This document shows positions 27,113 to 36,130 of a stretch of DNA of 64,000 nucleotides, in pieces. The DNA is from Oceanospirillum sp048270425. Its GTDB lineage: Bacteria; Pseudomonadota; Gammaproteobacteria; Pseudomonadales; Halomonadaceae. Every line of letters starts with the position of its first letter. Positions within the stretch are counted from its first letter, which is position 1. The notes beneath the pieces were generated by a model. It saw nothing but the letters and a program-made list of their open reading frames with translations. It did not search any database and had not been told where the DNA came from. The translations under genes and the position numbers were made by a program. The stretch lies in assembly GCA_048270425.1 (NCBI GenBank), contig JBLWSY010000003.1:1-64000 (forward strand), written 5' to 3'.

Positions 27113-29482
27113 TCAGAAAGTCTGACCGATAGAGAACTGGAAGAACTCAGTATCATCATCACTTTGAGCATTAAGTGCCTTGGATATACTGAAATCCAAA
27201 GGCCCGATTGGCGATAGCCAGGTAAGCCCCAGACCCGTCGACCAACGTAATTCCGAAGGTTCTACCCCTTCTGAACAGTTCTCGGAAACACGACTGCACT
27301 TCGTCATAAAGACATTACCGCCATCCAGGAAGACAACCGTCTGAAGGCTGCTACGATCTTCGACAAACCAAAGCGGATAGATAAGTTCTACACCGGTTTC
27401 CACCAGAACATTACCCCCGAAAGCAGAAGGAGAATCACTGTCCGTCGGGGTACTCTTAGGCCCCAGCGAATTACCACTGTATCCCCTTACTGAGCCGAGA
27501 CCGCCTGCAAAATAGTGCTCGTAGAAGGGTAGCAAGCTATCATCACCATAACCATCGGCATACCCCAGATCTGTTCGGAATTTCACAGAATAGTCATCAT
27601 TTAAAGCGATCAGGTAGCGATTTTTATACTCAAGAGTATAGAAAGTCATATCACTACCGGGGACAGCGACTTCCAAAGAGAGGCGGTTGTAGGTTCCATC
27701 GGTCGCCAAAACACCACGGTTCAGCTTGTTATCAGTAATATAACCGCCCAACTTAAAGGCTGAGTGATTGTCGCCCTCATCTTCAATAAAGGTCAGCACT
27801 TCCTTAACAGGGTCGTCACCAGTGTAGATACGGGTATTATCAGCCCCAACCGTCAGGCCAACCCGGGCCGTTTCCGAAATCGGATAACCAAAGTTCACTT
27901 TTGCGCCATAGGAGTCGGTGGCAAAACCACTGATATCAGAGTCTTCCAGATTACTTTCCTGGTAGAAAACGTTGATACCACGACTTACACCATCAAGGGT
28001 GTAATAGGGATCAAAGATGGAGAAATCTAACTTCTGCACCGTGTCACTTTTACTGACATTAAAACCGACATTGGTACCGGAACCCAAAAAGTTGGATTGC
28101 TTAACACCAGCGCCAAAAATAATACCGCTATTCTGAGAGTAGCCGATAGATGCACTCAAACTGCCGGAAGCCTGTTCTTCAACGGTGTAATTCACATCGA
28201 TCTGATCATCCAGTCCCCCAACGCGCGGTGTATCAACCTGAACGGTTTTGAAATACCCAAGACGCTCCAGTCGGGTTTTGGAGTTTTTGATCTCATCCGT
28301 CGACGCAACACCTGCTTCCATCTGGGTGATTTCCCGACGCAGAACCTCATCCTTGGTGGTTACATTGCCGGCAAAGTTAATTCGACGAACATAAGTACGC
28401 TTCCCCGGAGCAACCATCAGCGTTAGGGTCACCGTCTGGTCGTCATGCAACTCAGGCACAGCGTTGATGTTGGCAAAAGTGAAACCTTCTTTGCCCAACC
28501 GCTTTCGAATCGCTTCTGTCGTATTAACCATCTTGGTTCTGGAGAAGGTATCCCCCGGATTGAGTTCAATCAGCTCGAGAATCTCTTCAGGATCAACAAC
28601 CAGATCACCATTAAGCTTGATCTCTTTAACCTTGTAAGACTCTCCTTCTGTGACGTTTACCGTAATATAAACATCCAGACGATCAGGACTTACCGAAACC
28701 TGAGTTGAGTCCACATTAAACTTGAGATAGCCGCGATCCAGATACCAATTACGCAAGCGCTCAAGATCACCCTGAAGCTTAGGGCGAGAGTACTGGCTCG
28801 CCGATGAAAAAAGCGACCAGTGAGACTTCGCCTCCAGCTCAAAGCGCTTGGCTAGGGTCTCATTATCAAAGCGATCATTACCGGTAAAGTTGATATGGCG
28901 AATCGTCGCAACATCACCTTCCCGGATCTTTACATTCAGATTAACTCTGTTTTCACCGACGGATTCAATTTCGGTAACGATACTGGCACTGTAACGTCCC
29001 AGACCGTGATACATTCGTTCCAGCTCCAGCTCAACCTGCTCAAGGGTCACCCGCTGCAGAATCTGACCAGCTTTAAGGCCAGACTGAGCAAGCCCCTCTT
29101 CTAACTGTTCCGTTTTGATCTTGTCATTACCTGTAATAACAATCTGATCAATCGCTGGTCGCTCTTTCACAACCACAATCAGAAGCGAGCCGTCGCGCTC
29201 AAGGCGGATATCATCAAACAACCCCGTCTCAAAAAGTGCTTTGCTGGCTTCAACCAGGTCCTCGCTATTGACCTGCTGACGAAGCTCTATCGGAAACGCA
29301 CTGAAAACACGGGATGCAGAAACCCTCTGCAAACCTTCAACCCGCAGATCATCAAAAACAAACTGAGCAGCAGAAACCGGAGAAATGACGCCAAGTCCTG
29401 AAATAAGAAGAGCAGCGACAAGTACCTGCTGAACGCTCAAAAGCCGCTTAATAGGACTGAACTGTTGTATACGGGTGATCAT
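27113..29482 (-). CDS. bamA: Outer membrane protein assembly factor BamA
   Basis: Core of the Bam machine that folds beta-barrels into the outer membrane. The 789-residue precursor has a signal peptide to about residue 38 (SPVSAA), five POTRA repeats at about 39-440 (first one FVFDDLRVEGLQRVSASRVF) and a C-terminal 16-strand barrel carrying the VRGYSGNSLGP loop motif near 660 and a final phenylalanine. It is preceded by rseP and followed by skp, as in E. coli. Length is in the normal range. Confidence 0.97.
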   Translation of the reverse strand: MITRIQQFSPIKRLLSVQQVLVAALLISGLGVISPVSAAQFVFDDLRVEGLQRVSASRVFSAFPIELRQQVNSEDLVEASKALFETGLFDDIRLERDGSLLIVVVKERPAIDQIVITGNDKIKTEQLEEGLAQSGLKAGQILQRVTLEQVELELERMYHGLGRYSASIVTEIESVGENRVNLNVKIREGDVATIRHINFTGNDRFDNETLAKRFELEAKSHWSLFSSASQYSRPKLQGDLERLRNWYLDRGYLKFNVDSTQVSVSPDRLDVYITVNVTEGESYKVKEIKLNGDLVVDPEEILELIELNPGDTFSRTKMVNTTEAIRKRLGKEGFTFANINAVPELHDDQTVTLTLMVAPGKRTYVRRINFAGNVTTKDEVLRREITQMEAGVASTDEIKNSKTRLERLGYFKTVQVDTPRVGGLDDQIDVNYTVEEQASGSLSASIGYSQNSGIIFGAGVKQSNFLGSGTNVGFNVSKSDTVQKLDFSIFDPYYTLDGVSRGINVFYQESNLEDSDISGFATDSYGAKVNFGYPISETARVGLTVGADNTRIYTGDDPVKEVLTFIEDEGDNHSAFKLGGYITDNKLNRGVLATDGTYNRLSLEVAVPGSDMTFYTLEYKNRYLIALNDDYSVKFRTDLGYADGYGDDSLLPFYEHYFAGGLGSVRGYSGNSLGPKSTPTDSDSPSAFGGNVLVETGVELIYPLWFVEDRSSLQTVVFLDGGNVFMTKCSRVSENCSEGVEPSELRWSTGLGLTWLSPIGPLDFSISKALNAQSDDDTEFFQFSIGQTF

Positions 29483-29522
29483 AAAGGTCCACTATCCCGA
29501 GGAGACGAATTAACCAAAAAAT

Positions 29523-30878
29523 TTAAAGACGCATCAGGTCGTTATAAAAAGCAATCATCATAAGACCCGCGAGCAACATCATACCAAGTCGCAGCCCAAA
29601 CTGCTGTGCCTTTTCAGGAACAGGCCGTCCGGTTACGGCTTCAATCAGATAGAACAAAAGATGCCCACCATCGAGAACAGGAATAGGCAGAAGGTTCAGC
29701 ACACCAAGACTGATACTGATATAGGCCAGAAACGTCAGAAAGCTCTCAAAGCCACCTTTGGCCGAATCACTGGCTACCTGAGCGATCGTTATAGGACCAC
29801 TAAGATTATCAACGGAGATAAGCCCTACAATCATCTTTCTGATGGAGTCGAGCGTCAGTACAATCATGTCTGCTGTCTTGCCTACGGCCTGGGAAACCGA
29901 CGCAAAAACACCATACTGCACTTCGCGCACCATACCCTCGGGCCACTCAGCTGGCTTAGGCGCTGCACCGATATAGCCAATTTCACGGCCATCATCCAGC
30001 TGTTTCAGACGCGGCGTGATCGAAAGCATCTGAATGCGGCCATCACGCTCAATTTCAAGAGCAAGTTTCTGATCAGGAGCTGTCTGAACTAATTGCACCC
30101 AATGCATCCAGTCTTTAACAGGACGTCCATCAACACTCAGCAGCTGATCGCCAGCAAGAAGGCCGGATTGAGCCGCTGCACCGTCTGGCAACACCTTCCC
30201 AATGACAGTGTCAAGATGAGGTGAAAAAGGTGTCACGCCGATCGCCGTAAGAGGGTTCGGTTCTTTCTCTCCAGCCAACCAGCGATTAATAGAGAGGGCA
30301 TGTTCATTTTGACTGTAGCCCTGCCATTCCTGGGTCACAATACGGATCTGCCCCGTATCACCCACCCGGCTTAGCAGCTGCATACCGGCATCCTGCCAGC
30401 TATGTACCGGCTCGCCATCAATACTGATTAACTCTGCCTGAGGCTCAATACCCGCTTCATAAGCTAATGAACCAGGCTGTACCGTACCAACAACCGGCGC
30501 CAATGCACTGGTTCCGGAAACGAACAAGACCCAGTAAGTCAGGATAGCCAGCAGAAAGTTTGCAACAGGGCCTGCCGCAACAATAGCGATACGCTTCCAG
30601 ACAGATTGTTGGTTAAAAGCAAAGGGGCGCTCCTCTTCCGGAACCTGTCCCTCCCGCTCATCCAGCATGCTGACGTAGCCACCCAAAGGAATCCAGGCGA
30701 TGGCATATTCGGTACCGGATTTATCAAACCAGCGATACAGCGGCTTACCAAAACCGACCGAAAATTTCAGAACCTTCACACCACAACGCCGGGCAACCCA
30801 AAAGTGACCGTACTCATGCACAGTCACCAGAATCCCCAGAGTTACAATCAACGCTAAAACCGTATGCACGACACCCAT
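29523..30878 (-). CDS. rseP: Site-2 protease RseP (sigma-E regulator)
   Basis: Intramembrane zinc protease that cuts the anti-sigma factor RseA and leftover signal peptides. The 451-residue protein has the HEYGH zinc motif at 21-25 in the first membrane segment, two PDZ domains at about 115-190 and 205-290 and the second active-site segment LNLLPIPVLDGGHLLF near 395-410. It is followed by bamA, whose own folding problems trigger the sigma-E response. Spacing to dxr is 20 bases. Confidence 0.97.
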   Translation of the reverse strand: MGVVHTVLALIVTLGILVTVHEYGHFWVARRCGVKVLKFSVGFGKPLYRWFDKSGTEYAIAWIPLGGYVSMLDEREGQVPEEERPFAFNQQSVWKRIAIVAAGPVANFLLAILTYWVLFVSGTSALAPVVGTVQPGSLAYEAGIEPQAELISIDGEPVHSWQDAGMQLLSRVGDTGQIRIVTQEWQGYSQNEHALSINRWLAGEKEPNPLTAIGVTPFSPHLDTVIGKVLPDGAAAQSGLLAGDQLLSVDGRPVKDWMHWVQLVQTAPDQKLALEIERDGRIQMLSITPRLKQLDDGREIGYIGAAPKPAEWPEGMVREVQYGVFASVSQAVGKTADMIVLTLDSIRKMIVGLISVDNLSGPITIAQVASDSAKGGFESFLTFLAYISISLGVLNLLPIPVLDGGHLLFYLIEAVTGRPVPEKAQQFGLRLGMMLLAGLMMIAFYNDLMRL

Positions 30879-30898
30879 TCACGCTCTCCGAAAAAACT

Positions 30899-32113
30899 TT
30901 ACTGCGCTTTGACGCGATGCACGGCTAAATGTTCAAGATAGGGCGTACAGATCTCGCGGGCTTTGCGATCACTGGCCAGCACTGTATCCAACGAGTCTGC
31001 CGCTTCCACCGCAATAGCATCAAGAGCGTAACGACAAACTTCCGGAATCTGTTCAAAACCGATCTGCTGCTCAAGAAAAGCCTGAACAGCCACCTCATTG
31101 GCCGCATTCAGAATCGCCGGTGCTGTTCCGCCCATCGTAAAGGCCTGTCGGGCAAGAGCCAGACAAGGGAAAACCACCTCATCCGCAGGCTCAAAGTTAA
31201 GCTGAGCGACCTCAAACAGATTGAGAGACTTAACCCCTGAATCGATACGCTCAGGCCAGGCCAGGCCATAAGCGATAGGCGTGCGCATATCCGGATTCCC
31301 CATCTGCGCAATTACAGAACCATCGTTATAAGCCACCATGGAGTGAATAATACTTTGCGGATGAACAACAACCTGAATTGCCTCTGGCTGAACAGAAAAC
31401 AGCCAGCAGGCTTCAATCAGCTCAAGCCCTTTGTTCATCAGACTTGCCGAATCCACTGAGATTTTCTGGCCCATGGACCAGTTAGGGTGGGCAACTGCCT
31501 GCTCAGGGGTAACTTTGCTCAGCTGATCTGAGGTAAAGCCACGAAAAGGACCGCCAGAAGCCGTTAGCAGGATCTGACTGACTCCCGACCCAGGCAAGCT
31601 TGCGTCATCAAAATGAGTGCCCAGTTGAGGCAGACATTGAAAGATTGCGTTGTGTTCGCTATCGATCGGCAGAAGTTCAGCACCGGAACGCGTCACTTCA
31701 TCCATAAAGAGCTGACCGGACATTACCAGAGCTTCTTTATTTGCCAGAAGAATCCGCTTACCCGCTTTAACAGCTGCAAGGGCAGGCAGCAAACCGGCAG
31801 CCCCGACAATAGCAGCCACAACGGTATCAACCTCTTTATCAGAAGCGATCTGCTCCAGACCTTCAGCGCCGATCAGGATCTGTGTCGGAAGATCAGAAAT
31901 ATTTTCTGATAAAAGGGCTGCCGCATGATCATCAGGAACAACCGCAAAGACAGGCTGAAACCTGCGACAGATAGCCGCCAGCTCTTTAATCCGTTTATGA
32001 CCGGACACGGCATATAGATCGAAGCGATCGGGGTGGCGCGCAATAATGTCCAGCGTACTGCCACCGATGGAGCCCGTGGCTCCCAAGAGGGTGATTTTCT
32101 GAGACGGACTCAT
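30899..32113 (-). CDS. dxr: 1-deoxy-D-xylulose-5-phosphate reductoisomerase
   Basis: Second step of the MEP pathway: makes methylerythritol phosphate with NADPH. The 404-residue protein has the nucleotide-binding LLGATGSIGGSTLDII near 9-24, LLANKEALVMSG near 122-133, the metal-binding LPIDSEHNAIFQCL near 149-162, LTASGGPFRGF and the HPNWSMGQKISVDSASLMNKGLELIEA block. Its ATG overlaps the cdsA stop by four bases, so the two are translationally coupled. Confidence 0.97.
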   Translation of the reverse strand: MSPSQKITLLGATGSIGGSTLDIIARHPDRFDLYAVSGHKRIKELAAICRRFQPVFAVVPDDHAAALLSENISDLPTQILIGAEGLEQIASDKEVDTVVAAIVGAAGLLPALAAVKAGKRILLANKEALVMSGQLFMDEVTRSGAELLPIDSEHNAIFQCLPQLGTHFDDASLPGSGVSQILLTASGGPFRGFTSDQLSKVTPEQAVAHPNWSMGQKISVDSASLMNKGLELIEACWLFSVQPEAIQVVVHPQSIIHSMVAYNDGSVIAQMGNPDMRTPIAYGLAWPERIDSGVKSLNLFEVAQLNFEPADEVVFPCLALARQAFTMGGTAPAILNAANEVAVQAFLEQQIGFEQIPEVCRYALDAIAVEAADSLDTVLASDRKAREICTPYLEHLAVHRVKAQ

Positions 32114-32925
32114 AAATTCAATCCGGTCAGCTTAAGGCTTAAAACAAAAAGTGGTACCGCGGCTGTCAGACTATCGATCCGGTCCATCACACCGCCGTGC
32201 CCCGGCAAAAGATTACTGCTGTCCTTCATACCGCGATGACGCTTAACCATACTTTCAAACAGATCACCCAGTACAGAGACAGCTGTGACCAGCAGGGTAA
32301 TCATCAATAACGTCAACATCTGCTTCTGAGGGAGCGACCAGTATTGTGCACAAACCACCGCAAGAACAGCTGTCGCTAAAAGCCCGCCATACACTCCGGC
32401 CCAGGATTTTCCAGGACTGACCTTTGGGGCCAGCTTAGCTTTGCCGAATCGACGACCGGCAAAGTAAGCGCCGATATCAGCACACCAGACAAGAAGCAAA
32501 ATATACAACAACGCCTCTTTTCCTAACCAAAGACTGGTGCGCAGCTCGACAAAACCAACCCAGCACGGAACCAATACCGCAAAACCGATCAACAATCGCG
32601 CGGGGGTCGATTTCCAAAGGGTGTTTTTCGGGTATTGGACGACGAACCAAAGCGCAGCCAACCAGCCAACAGCAGCCAGATAGAGAATAGCCAGATCCAA
32701 CTCGGCCGAGCGAACATCGTTCAGCCCCAACAAAACAAGCGCCATCACCAAAGGATATATCAGGCGGCCGGAACCCTTTACACCCGAAAGGTTTGCCCAC
32801 TCCCAGCTGCCAATAACAACAACAGCAGAAACAAACAAAATATAGTAATCAACGGGTAGACCAAAAAGCCCCCATAGCGCAAGAGGCGCCATAATCAAAG
32901 CGGTTAATACACGCTGTTTAAGCAT
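32110..32925 (-). CDS. cdsA: Phosphatidate cytidylyltransferase
   Basis: Makes CDP-diacylglycerol, the branch point of phospholipid synthesis. The 271-residue protein is polytopic with about eight membrane segments; KVSPGKSWAGVYGG near 187-200 and the family signature ending SNLLPGHGGVMDRIDSL near 237-253 are clear. It overlaps uppS by eight bases and dxr by four, so the uppS-cdsA-dxr trio is tightly packed. Confidence 0.96.
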   Translation of the reverse strand: MLKQRVLTALIMAPLALWGLFGLPVDYYILFVSAVVVIGSWEWANLSGVKGSGRLIYPLVMALVLLGLNDVRSAELDLAILYLAAVGWLAALWFVVQYPKNTLWKSTPARLLIGFAVLVPCWVGFVELRTSLWLGKEALLYILLLVWCADIGAYFAGRRFGKAKLAPKVSPGKSWAGVYGGLLATAVLAVVCAQYWSLPQKQMLTLLMITLLVTAVSVLGDLFESMVKRHRGMKDSSNLLPGHGGVMDRIDSLTAAVPLFVLSLKLTGLNL

Positions 32926-33664
32926 CGGCTTTTCCTTCTACTTGTTCACTGGTTTTACCAAAGCGTCGCTGACGTCCGGCAAAATCTTCAATGGCTTCAG
33001 CCAATGCCTGCTCTTTAAAGTCCGGCCACAACAGCGGACTGTAATAAAACTCACTGTAGGCAAACTGCCACAACAGATAATTACTGATACGCTGCTCACC
33101 GGCAGTACGGATACAGAGGTCTGGCGGCGGGAGATCCCCTAGAGAGATAGTCTGATCAAATAGACTTTCAGTAATTTCTTCAGGTTTTAATTTTCCTTCC
33201 GCAACCTGCTGAGCCAACTGCTGCGCAGCATGCACGATATCCCAACGCCCACCGTAGTTCGCTGCAACATTAAGCTGCAAACCACAATTACCTTCGGTGA
33301 GTGCTTCTGCATCGGCTATTGCCTGCTGGATTTCAGGCGAAAAGCCTGCTTTATCGCCAATAATACGCAATCGGATATTATACTTGTGCAGTTTTTTCAC
33401 TTCACGACGCAGGGAGATGAGAAACAGCTCCATCAGTGCGTTTACTTCTTTTTGCGGCCGCTGCCAGTTCTCACTACTGAAAGCGAACAAGGTCAGGACT
33501 TCCACCCCTTGGTCAACACAACCGCGAATAACGGCACGAACCGCATCTGCACCGGCTTTGTGACCCGCAATTCCCGGAAGAAAACGCTTCTTAGCCCAAC
33601 GATTATTACCATCCATAATGATGGCGATATGACGGGGAATATTATCTTGTCTCTTAGAATCCAT
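32918..33664 (-). CDS. uppS: Undecaprenyl diphosphate synthase
   Basis: Cis-prenyltransferase that builds the C55 carrier lipid used for peptidoglycan and O-antigen. From the ATG at 33664 the product is 248 residues, with HIAIIMDGNNRWAKKR at 12-27 holding the catalytic Asp, the FAFSSENWQRP motif near 66-76 and LRTAGEQRISNYLLWQ in the form CIRTAGEQRISNYLLWQ near 190. A GTG at 33685 would add seven residues but lies inside a hairpin. Neither start has a clear ribosome site. PopT (5399-6379) would recycle the product. Confidence 0.94.
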   Translation of the reverse strand: MDSKRQDNIPRHIAIIMDGNNRWAKKRFLPGIAGHKAGADAVRAVIRGCVDQGVEVLTLFAFSSENWQRPQKEVNALMELFLISLRREVKKLHKYNIRLRIIGDKAGFSPEIQQAIADAEALTEGNCGLQLNVAANYGGRWDIVHAAQQLAQQVAEGKLKPEEITESLFDQTISLGDLPPPDLCIRTAGEQRISNYLLWQFAYSEFYYSPLLWPDFKEQALAEAIEDFAGRQRRFGKTSEQVEGKADA

Positions 33665-33681
33665 GAATAGGCAACACAGTG

Positions 33682-33704
33682 GCACCCGCCCGAGCGGCGG
33701 GTGC
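33682..33704 (-). terminator. GC-rich hairpin between frr and uppS (possible attenuator)
   Basis: Nine-base-pair stem (33682-33690 with 33696-33704, core CACCCGCC/GGCGGGTG) and a five-base loop, ten bases after the frr stop. No T-run follows on the minus strand, so it is more likely a processing, pausing or attenuation hairpin than a full terminator. Confidence 0.4.
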
Positions 33705-33713
33705 GGAGGAAGA

Positions 33714-34271
33714 TCAGACCTGCATCAGATCTTTTTCTTTTGCAGCCAGCAGCGTATCTGCTTCGGCAACGTATTTATCAGTCAGCTTCTGAATCTCGTC
33801 TTCTGCACGACGCTCTTCATCCTCTGTGATCTCCTTCTCTTTCAGCAGATCTTTAACAGAGCCATTAGCATCACGACGGATATTACGGATCGCAATCTTA
33901 CCGTTTTCCGCTTCCTGGCGAGCCTGACGAATGAAGTTCTTGCGGGTTTCTTCAGTCAGAGCAGGCATAGGCACACGAATCACAGTACCTGCAGTACTTG
34001 GGTTCAGACCCAGATCAGAGGTCATGATCGCCTTCTCAATCGCCTGAATCATGGTACGTTCCCAAGGCTGAATGCTAAGGGTACGTGCATCTTCCACGTT
34101 GATGTTAGCAACCTGGCTCAGGGGCGTCGGATTGCCATAGTAATCAACCGATACGCTATCCAGAATGCTTGGGTGCGCACGGCCAGTACGGATTTTAGCG
34201 AAAGCCGTGGTCAGAGACTCCAGGCTCTTCTTCATCCGCTGTTCTGCGTCAGTCTTAATTTCGTTGATCAC
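33714..34271 (-). CDS. frr: Ribosome recycling factor
   Basis: Splits post-termination ribosomes together with EF-G. I place the start at the GTG at 34271: GAGGAA lies six bases upstream and the product is exactly 185 residues starting MINEIKTDAEQRMKKSLE, like E. coli RRF. Motifs are KIRTGRAHPSILD near 25-37, YYGNPTPLSQVANINVEDART near 44-64 and the C-terminal KLTDKYVAEADTLLAAKEKDLMQV. The ribosome site overlaps the pyrH stop codon, implying coupling to pyrH. Confidence 0.96.
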   Translation of the reverse strand: MINEIKTDAEQRMKKSLESLTTAFAKIRTGRAHPSILDSVSVDYYGNPTPLSQVANINVEDARTLSIQPWERTMIQAIEKAIMTSDLGLNPSTAGTVIRVPMPALTEETRKNFIRQARQEAENGKIAIRNIRRDANGSVKDLLKEKEITEDEERRAEDEIQKLTDKYVAEADTLLAAKEKDLMQV

Positions 34272-34281
34272 GGAAGTTTCC

Positions 34282-35007
34282 TCAGTCAATTAGTGTGCCT
34301 TCGTCACCGCCTACAACCAGATTCAGCAGCGCGCCCGGCTTATTCATATCAAATACACGAACCGGTTTATTGTGGTCCCGAACCAGACAAATTGCGGTCA
34401 GATCCATCACTTCCAGCTTCTGTTCCAGAACGCTGTCATAACTTAAGTGATCATATTTAACCGCGTCGGAGAATTTCACCGGATCTTTATCATAAACCCC
34501 GTCCACCTTAGTGGCTTTAATCACAACATCAGCATCGACTTCGATACCGCGCAAACAGGCGGCAGAATCTGTGGTAAAGAACGGGTTGCCGGTTCCAGCG
34601 CTAAAGATTACCACATCTCCGGTATTCAGATAACGGATTGCGGAACGACGATCGTAGTGCTCAACCACACCACTCATCGGAATAGCAGACATCACACGGG
34701 TACGGATGTTGGCACGTTCCAGCGCATCACGCATCGCCAGACCGTTCATTACGGTTGCCAGCATCCCCATATGGTCGCCCGTCACGCGATCCAGACCCGC
34801 CTGACTCAAAGCGGCACCGCGGAACAGGTTACCACCACCGATAACCAGACCAACCTGAACACCAATACCTACCAGCTGACCGATCTCCAGCGCCATACGG
34901 TTCAGAACCGCAGGATCGATACCGAAGTTCTGCTCACCCATCAGGGCCTCGCCGCTTAGCTTTAAAAGAATTCGTTTGTACTGAGATGGTTTTTCATTCG
35001 CTGGCAT
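34282..35007 (-). CDS. pyrH: UMP kinase
   Basis: Phosphorylates UMP to UDP, feeding UTP and, through PyrG, CTP. From the ATG at 35007, which has GGAGG eight bases upstream, the product is 241 residues, the family length. It has YKRILLKLSGEALMG near 10-24, GLVIGGGNLFRGAAL near 54-68, GDHMGMLATVMNGLAM near 76-91 and the FSAGTGNPFFTTDSAACLRGIE block near 138-159. The frame is open 33 codons further upstream but that part overlaps a strong hairpin and has no homologous look. Usual order tsf-pyrH-frr. Confidence 0.97.
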   Translation of the reverse strand: MPANEKPSQYKRILLKLSGEALMGEQNFGIDPAVLNRMALEIGQLVGIGVQVGLVIGGGNLFRGAALSQAGLDRVTGDHMGMLATVMNGLAMRDALERANIRTRVMSAIPMSGVVEHYDRRSAIRYLNTGDVVIFSAGTGNPFFTTDSAACLRGIEVDADVVIKATKVDGVYDKDPVKFSDAVKYDHLSYDSVLEQKLEVMDLTAICLVRDHNKPVRVFDMNKPGALLNLVVGGDEGTLID

Positions 35008-35073
35008 CTGGGCAGCCTCCGGCAAGCAAGGGTCTATATAAACAGAGCGTAAAAACAGGGTGTCATATCGCAC

Positions 35074-35107
35074 AATGGCGCGTGCAGCTTTCGCTGCACA
35101 CGCCATT
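35074..35107 (-). terminator. Strong hairpin after tsf
   Basis: Fifteen-position imperfect stem, AATGGCG and GTGCAGC arms (35074-35080, 35082-35087) against GCTGCAC and CGCCATT (35093-35099, 35101-35107), one A/C mismatch, closing on a GAAA tetraloop on the minus strand. There is no T-run, so it may be an attenuator or an RNA-processing or stabilising structure between tsf and pyrH. Confidence 0.5.
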
Positions 35108-35128
35108 GAATTACATCAGAAATGCGAA

Positions 35129-35992
35129 TTAAGCCAGTTGCTTACGCACTTCCTCTGCAAAGTCTTCTTCAACTTTCTCGATACCTTCACCCACTTCAAA
35201 ACGGATGAAAGACTGTACTTCGCCGCCGTTAGCTTTAACGTAAGCACCAACAGTCTGAGAAGGATCTTTAACGAAAGCTTGTTCTACCAGGCTGTTCTCA
35301 GCCAGGAACTTCTTAACGCGGCCAACAGCCATCTTCTCTTTGATCTCTTCAGGCTTACCTTCCATATCAGGTTGGGCCATGATGATCTCTTTCTCTTTCT
35401 GCAGCTCTTCAGCTGGCATGTCTTCCGGACGAGCAACGCGAGGGTTAACTGCCGCAGCGTGCATAGCAACGTCTTTAGCAACTTCAGCGTTTGCACCAGT
35501 CAGCACAGACAGAACGCCAATACGGCCACCGTGTACGTACTCGCCAACGATACCGCCAGCTGGAGCTTCTACGATCGCTGCACGACGTACAGAGATGTTC
35601 TCACCGATTTTCTGAACCAGAGCTTCACGCGCTGCTTCCAGATCGCCAGCCATAACAGTAGCGATATCAGTTTCTTTAGCTTCGAATACTTTATCAGCAA
35701 CAGCCTGAACGAAACCTTTGAAGTTCTCGTCACGAGCAACGAAGTCAGTCTCGGAGTTCACTTCCAGAACAACACCGTAGCTGCCATCAGCCGCTACTTT
35801 AGTTGCTACTGCACCGTCAGCTGCAACACGGCTAGCTTTTTTAGCTGCCTTCATGCCGCTTGACTTACGCAGGTTTTCGATTGCCAGTTCGATGTTGCCA
35901 TCAGTTTCTTTCAGTGCAGTTTTGCACTCCAGCATGCCCAAGCCAGTACGCTCACGCAGCTCTTTAACCATAGATGCGCTGATTGCAGCCAT
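35129..35992 (-). CDS. tsf: Elongation factor Ts
   Basis: Nucleotide exchange factor for EF-Tu. The 287-residue protein has the N-terminal UBA-like MVKELRERTGLGMLECKTAL near 8-27, the LRKSSGMKAAKKASRVAADG boundary and the EVNSETDFVARDENFKGFV core motif near 77-95. Usual length is about 283. It lies 138 bases after rpsB, with a hairpin in between. Confidence 0.98.
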   Translation of the reverse strand: MAAISASMVKELRERTGLGMLECKTALKETDGNIELAIENLRKSSGMKAAKKASRVAADGAVATKVAADGSYGVVLEVNSETDFVARDENFKGFVQAVADKVFEAKETDIATVMAGDLEAAREALVQKIGENISVRRAAIVEAPAGGIVGEYVHGGRIGVLSVLTGANAEVAKDVAMHAAAVNPRVARPEDMPAEELQKEKEIIMAQPDMEGKPEEIKEKMAVGRVKKFLAENSLVEQAFVKDPSQTVGAYVKANGGEVQSFIRFEVGEGIEKVEEDFAEEVRKQLA

Positions 35993-36031
35993 GATGAATA
36001 ACCTCTTGATCTGATATGAAAAACCGGGTTT

Positions 36032-36055
36032 GCAAAAGGGGGCTTACGCCCCCTT
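36032..36055 (-). terminator. Attenuator-like terminator between rpsB and tsf
   Basis: Perfect eight-base-pair stem AAGGGGGC (36036-36043) with GCCCCCTT (36048-36055), loop TTAC, followed on the minus strand by TTTTGC. Partial termination here would set a higher level of S2 than of EF-Ts. Confidence 0.6.
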
Positions 36056-36130
36056 CGCAGAGTTAACTGTTGTCACCAAATAAAGTATCAGTGACTTATG
36101 ACGGCCCTGTAACAGCGCCGGCACAATCAA

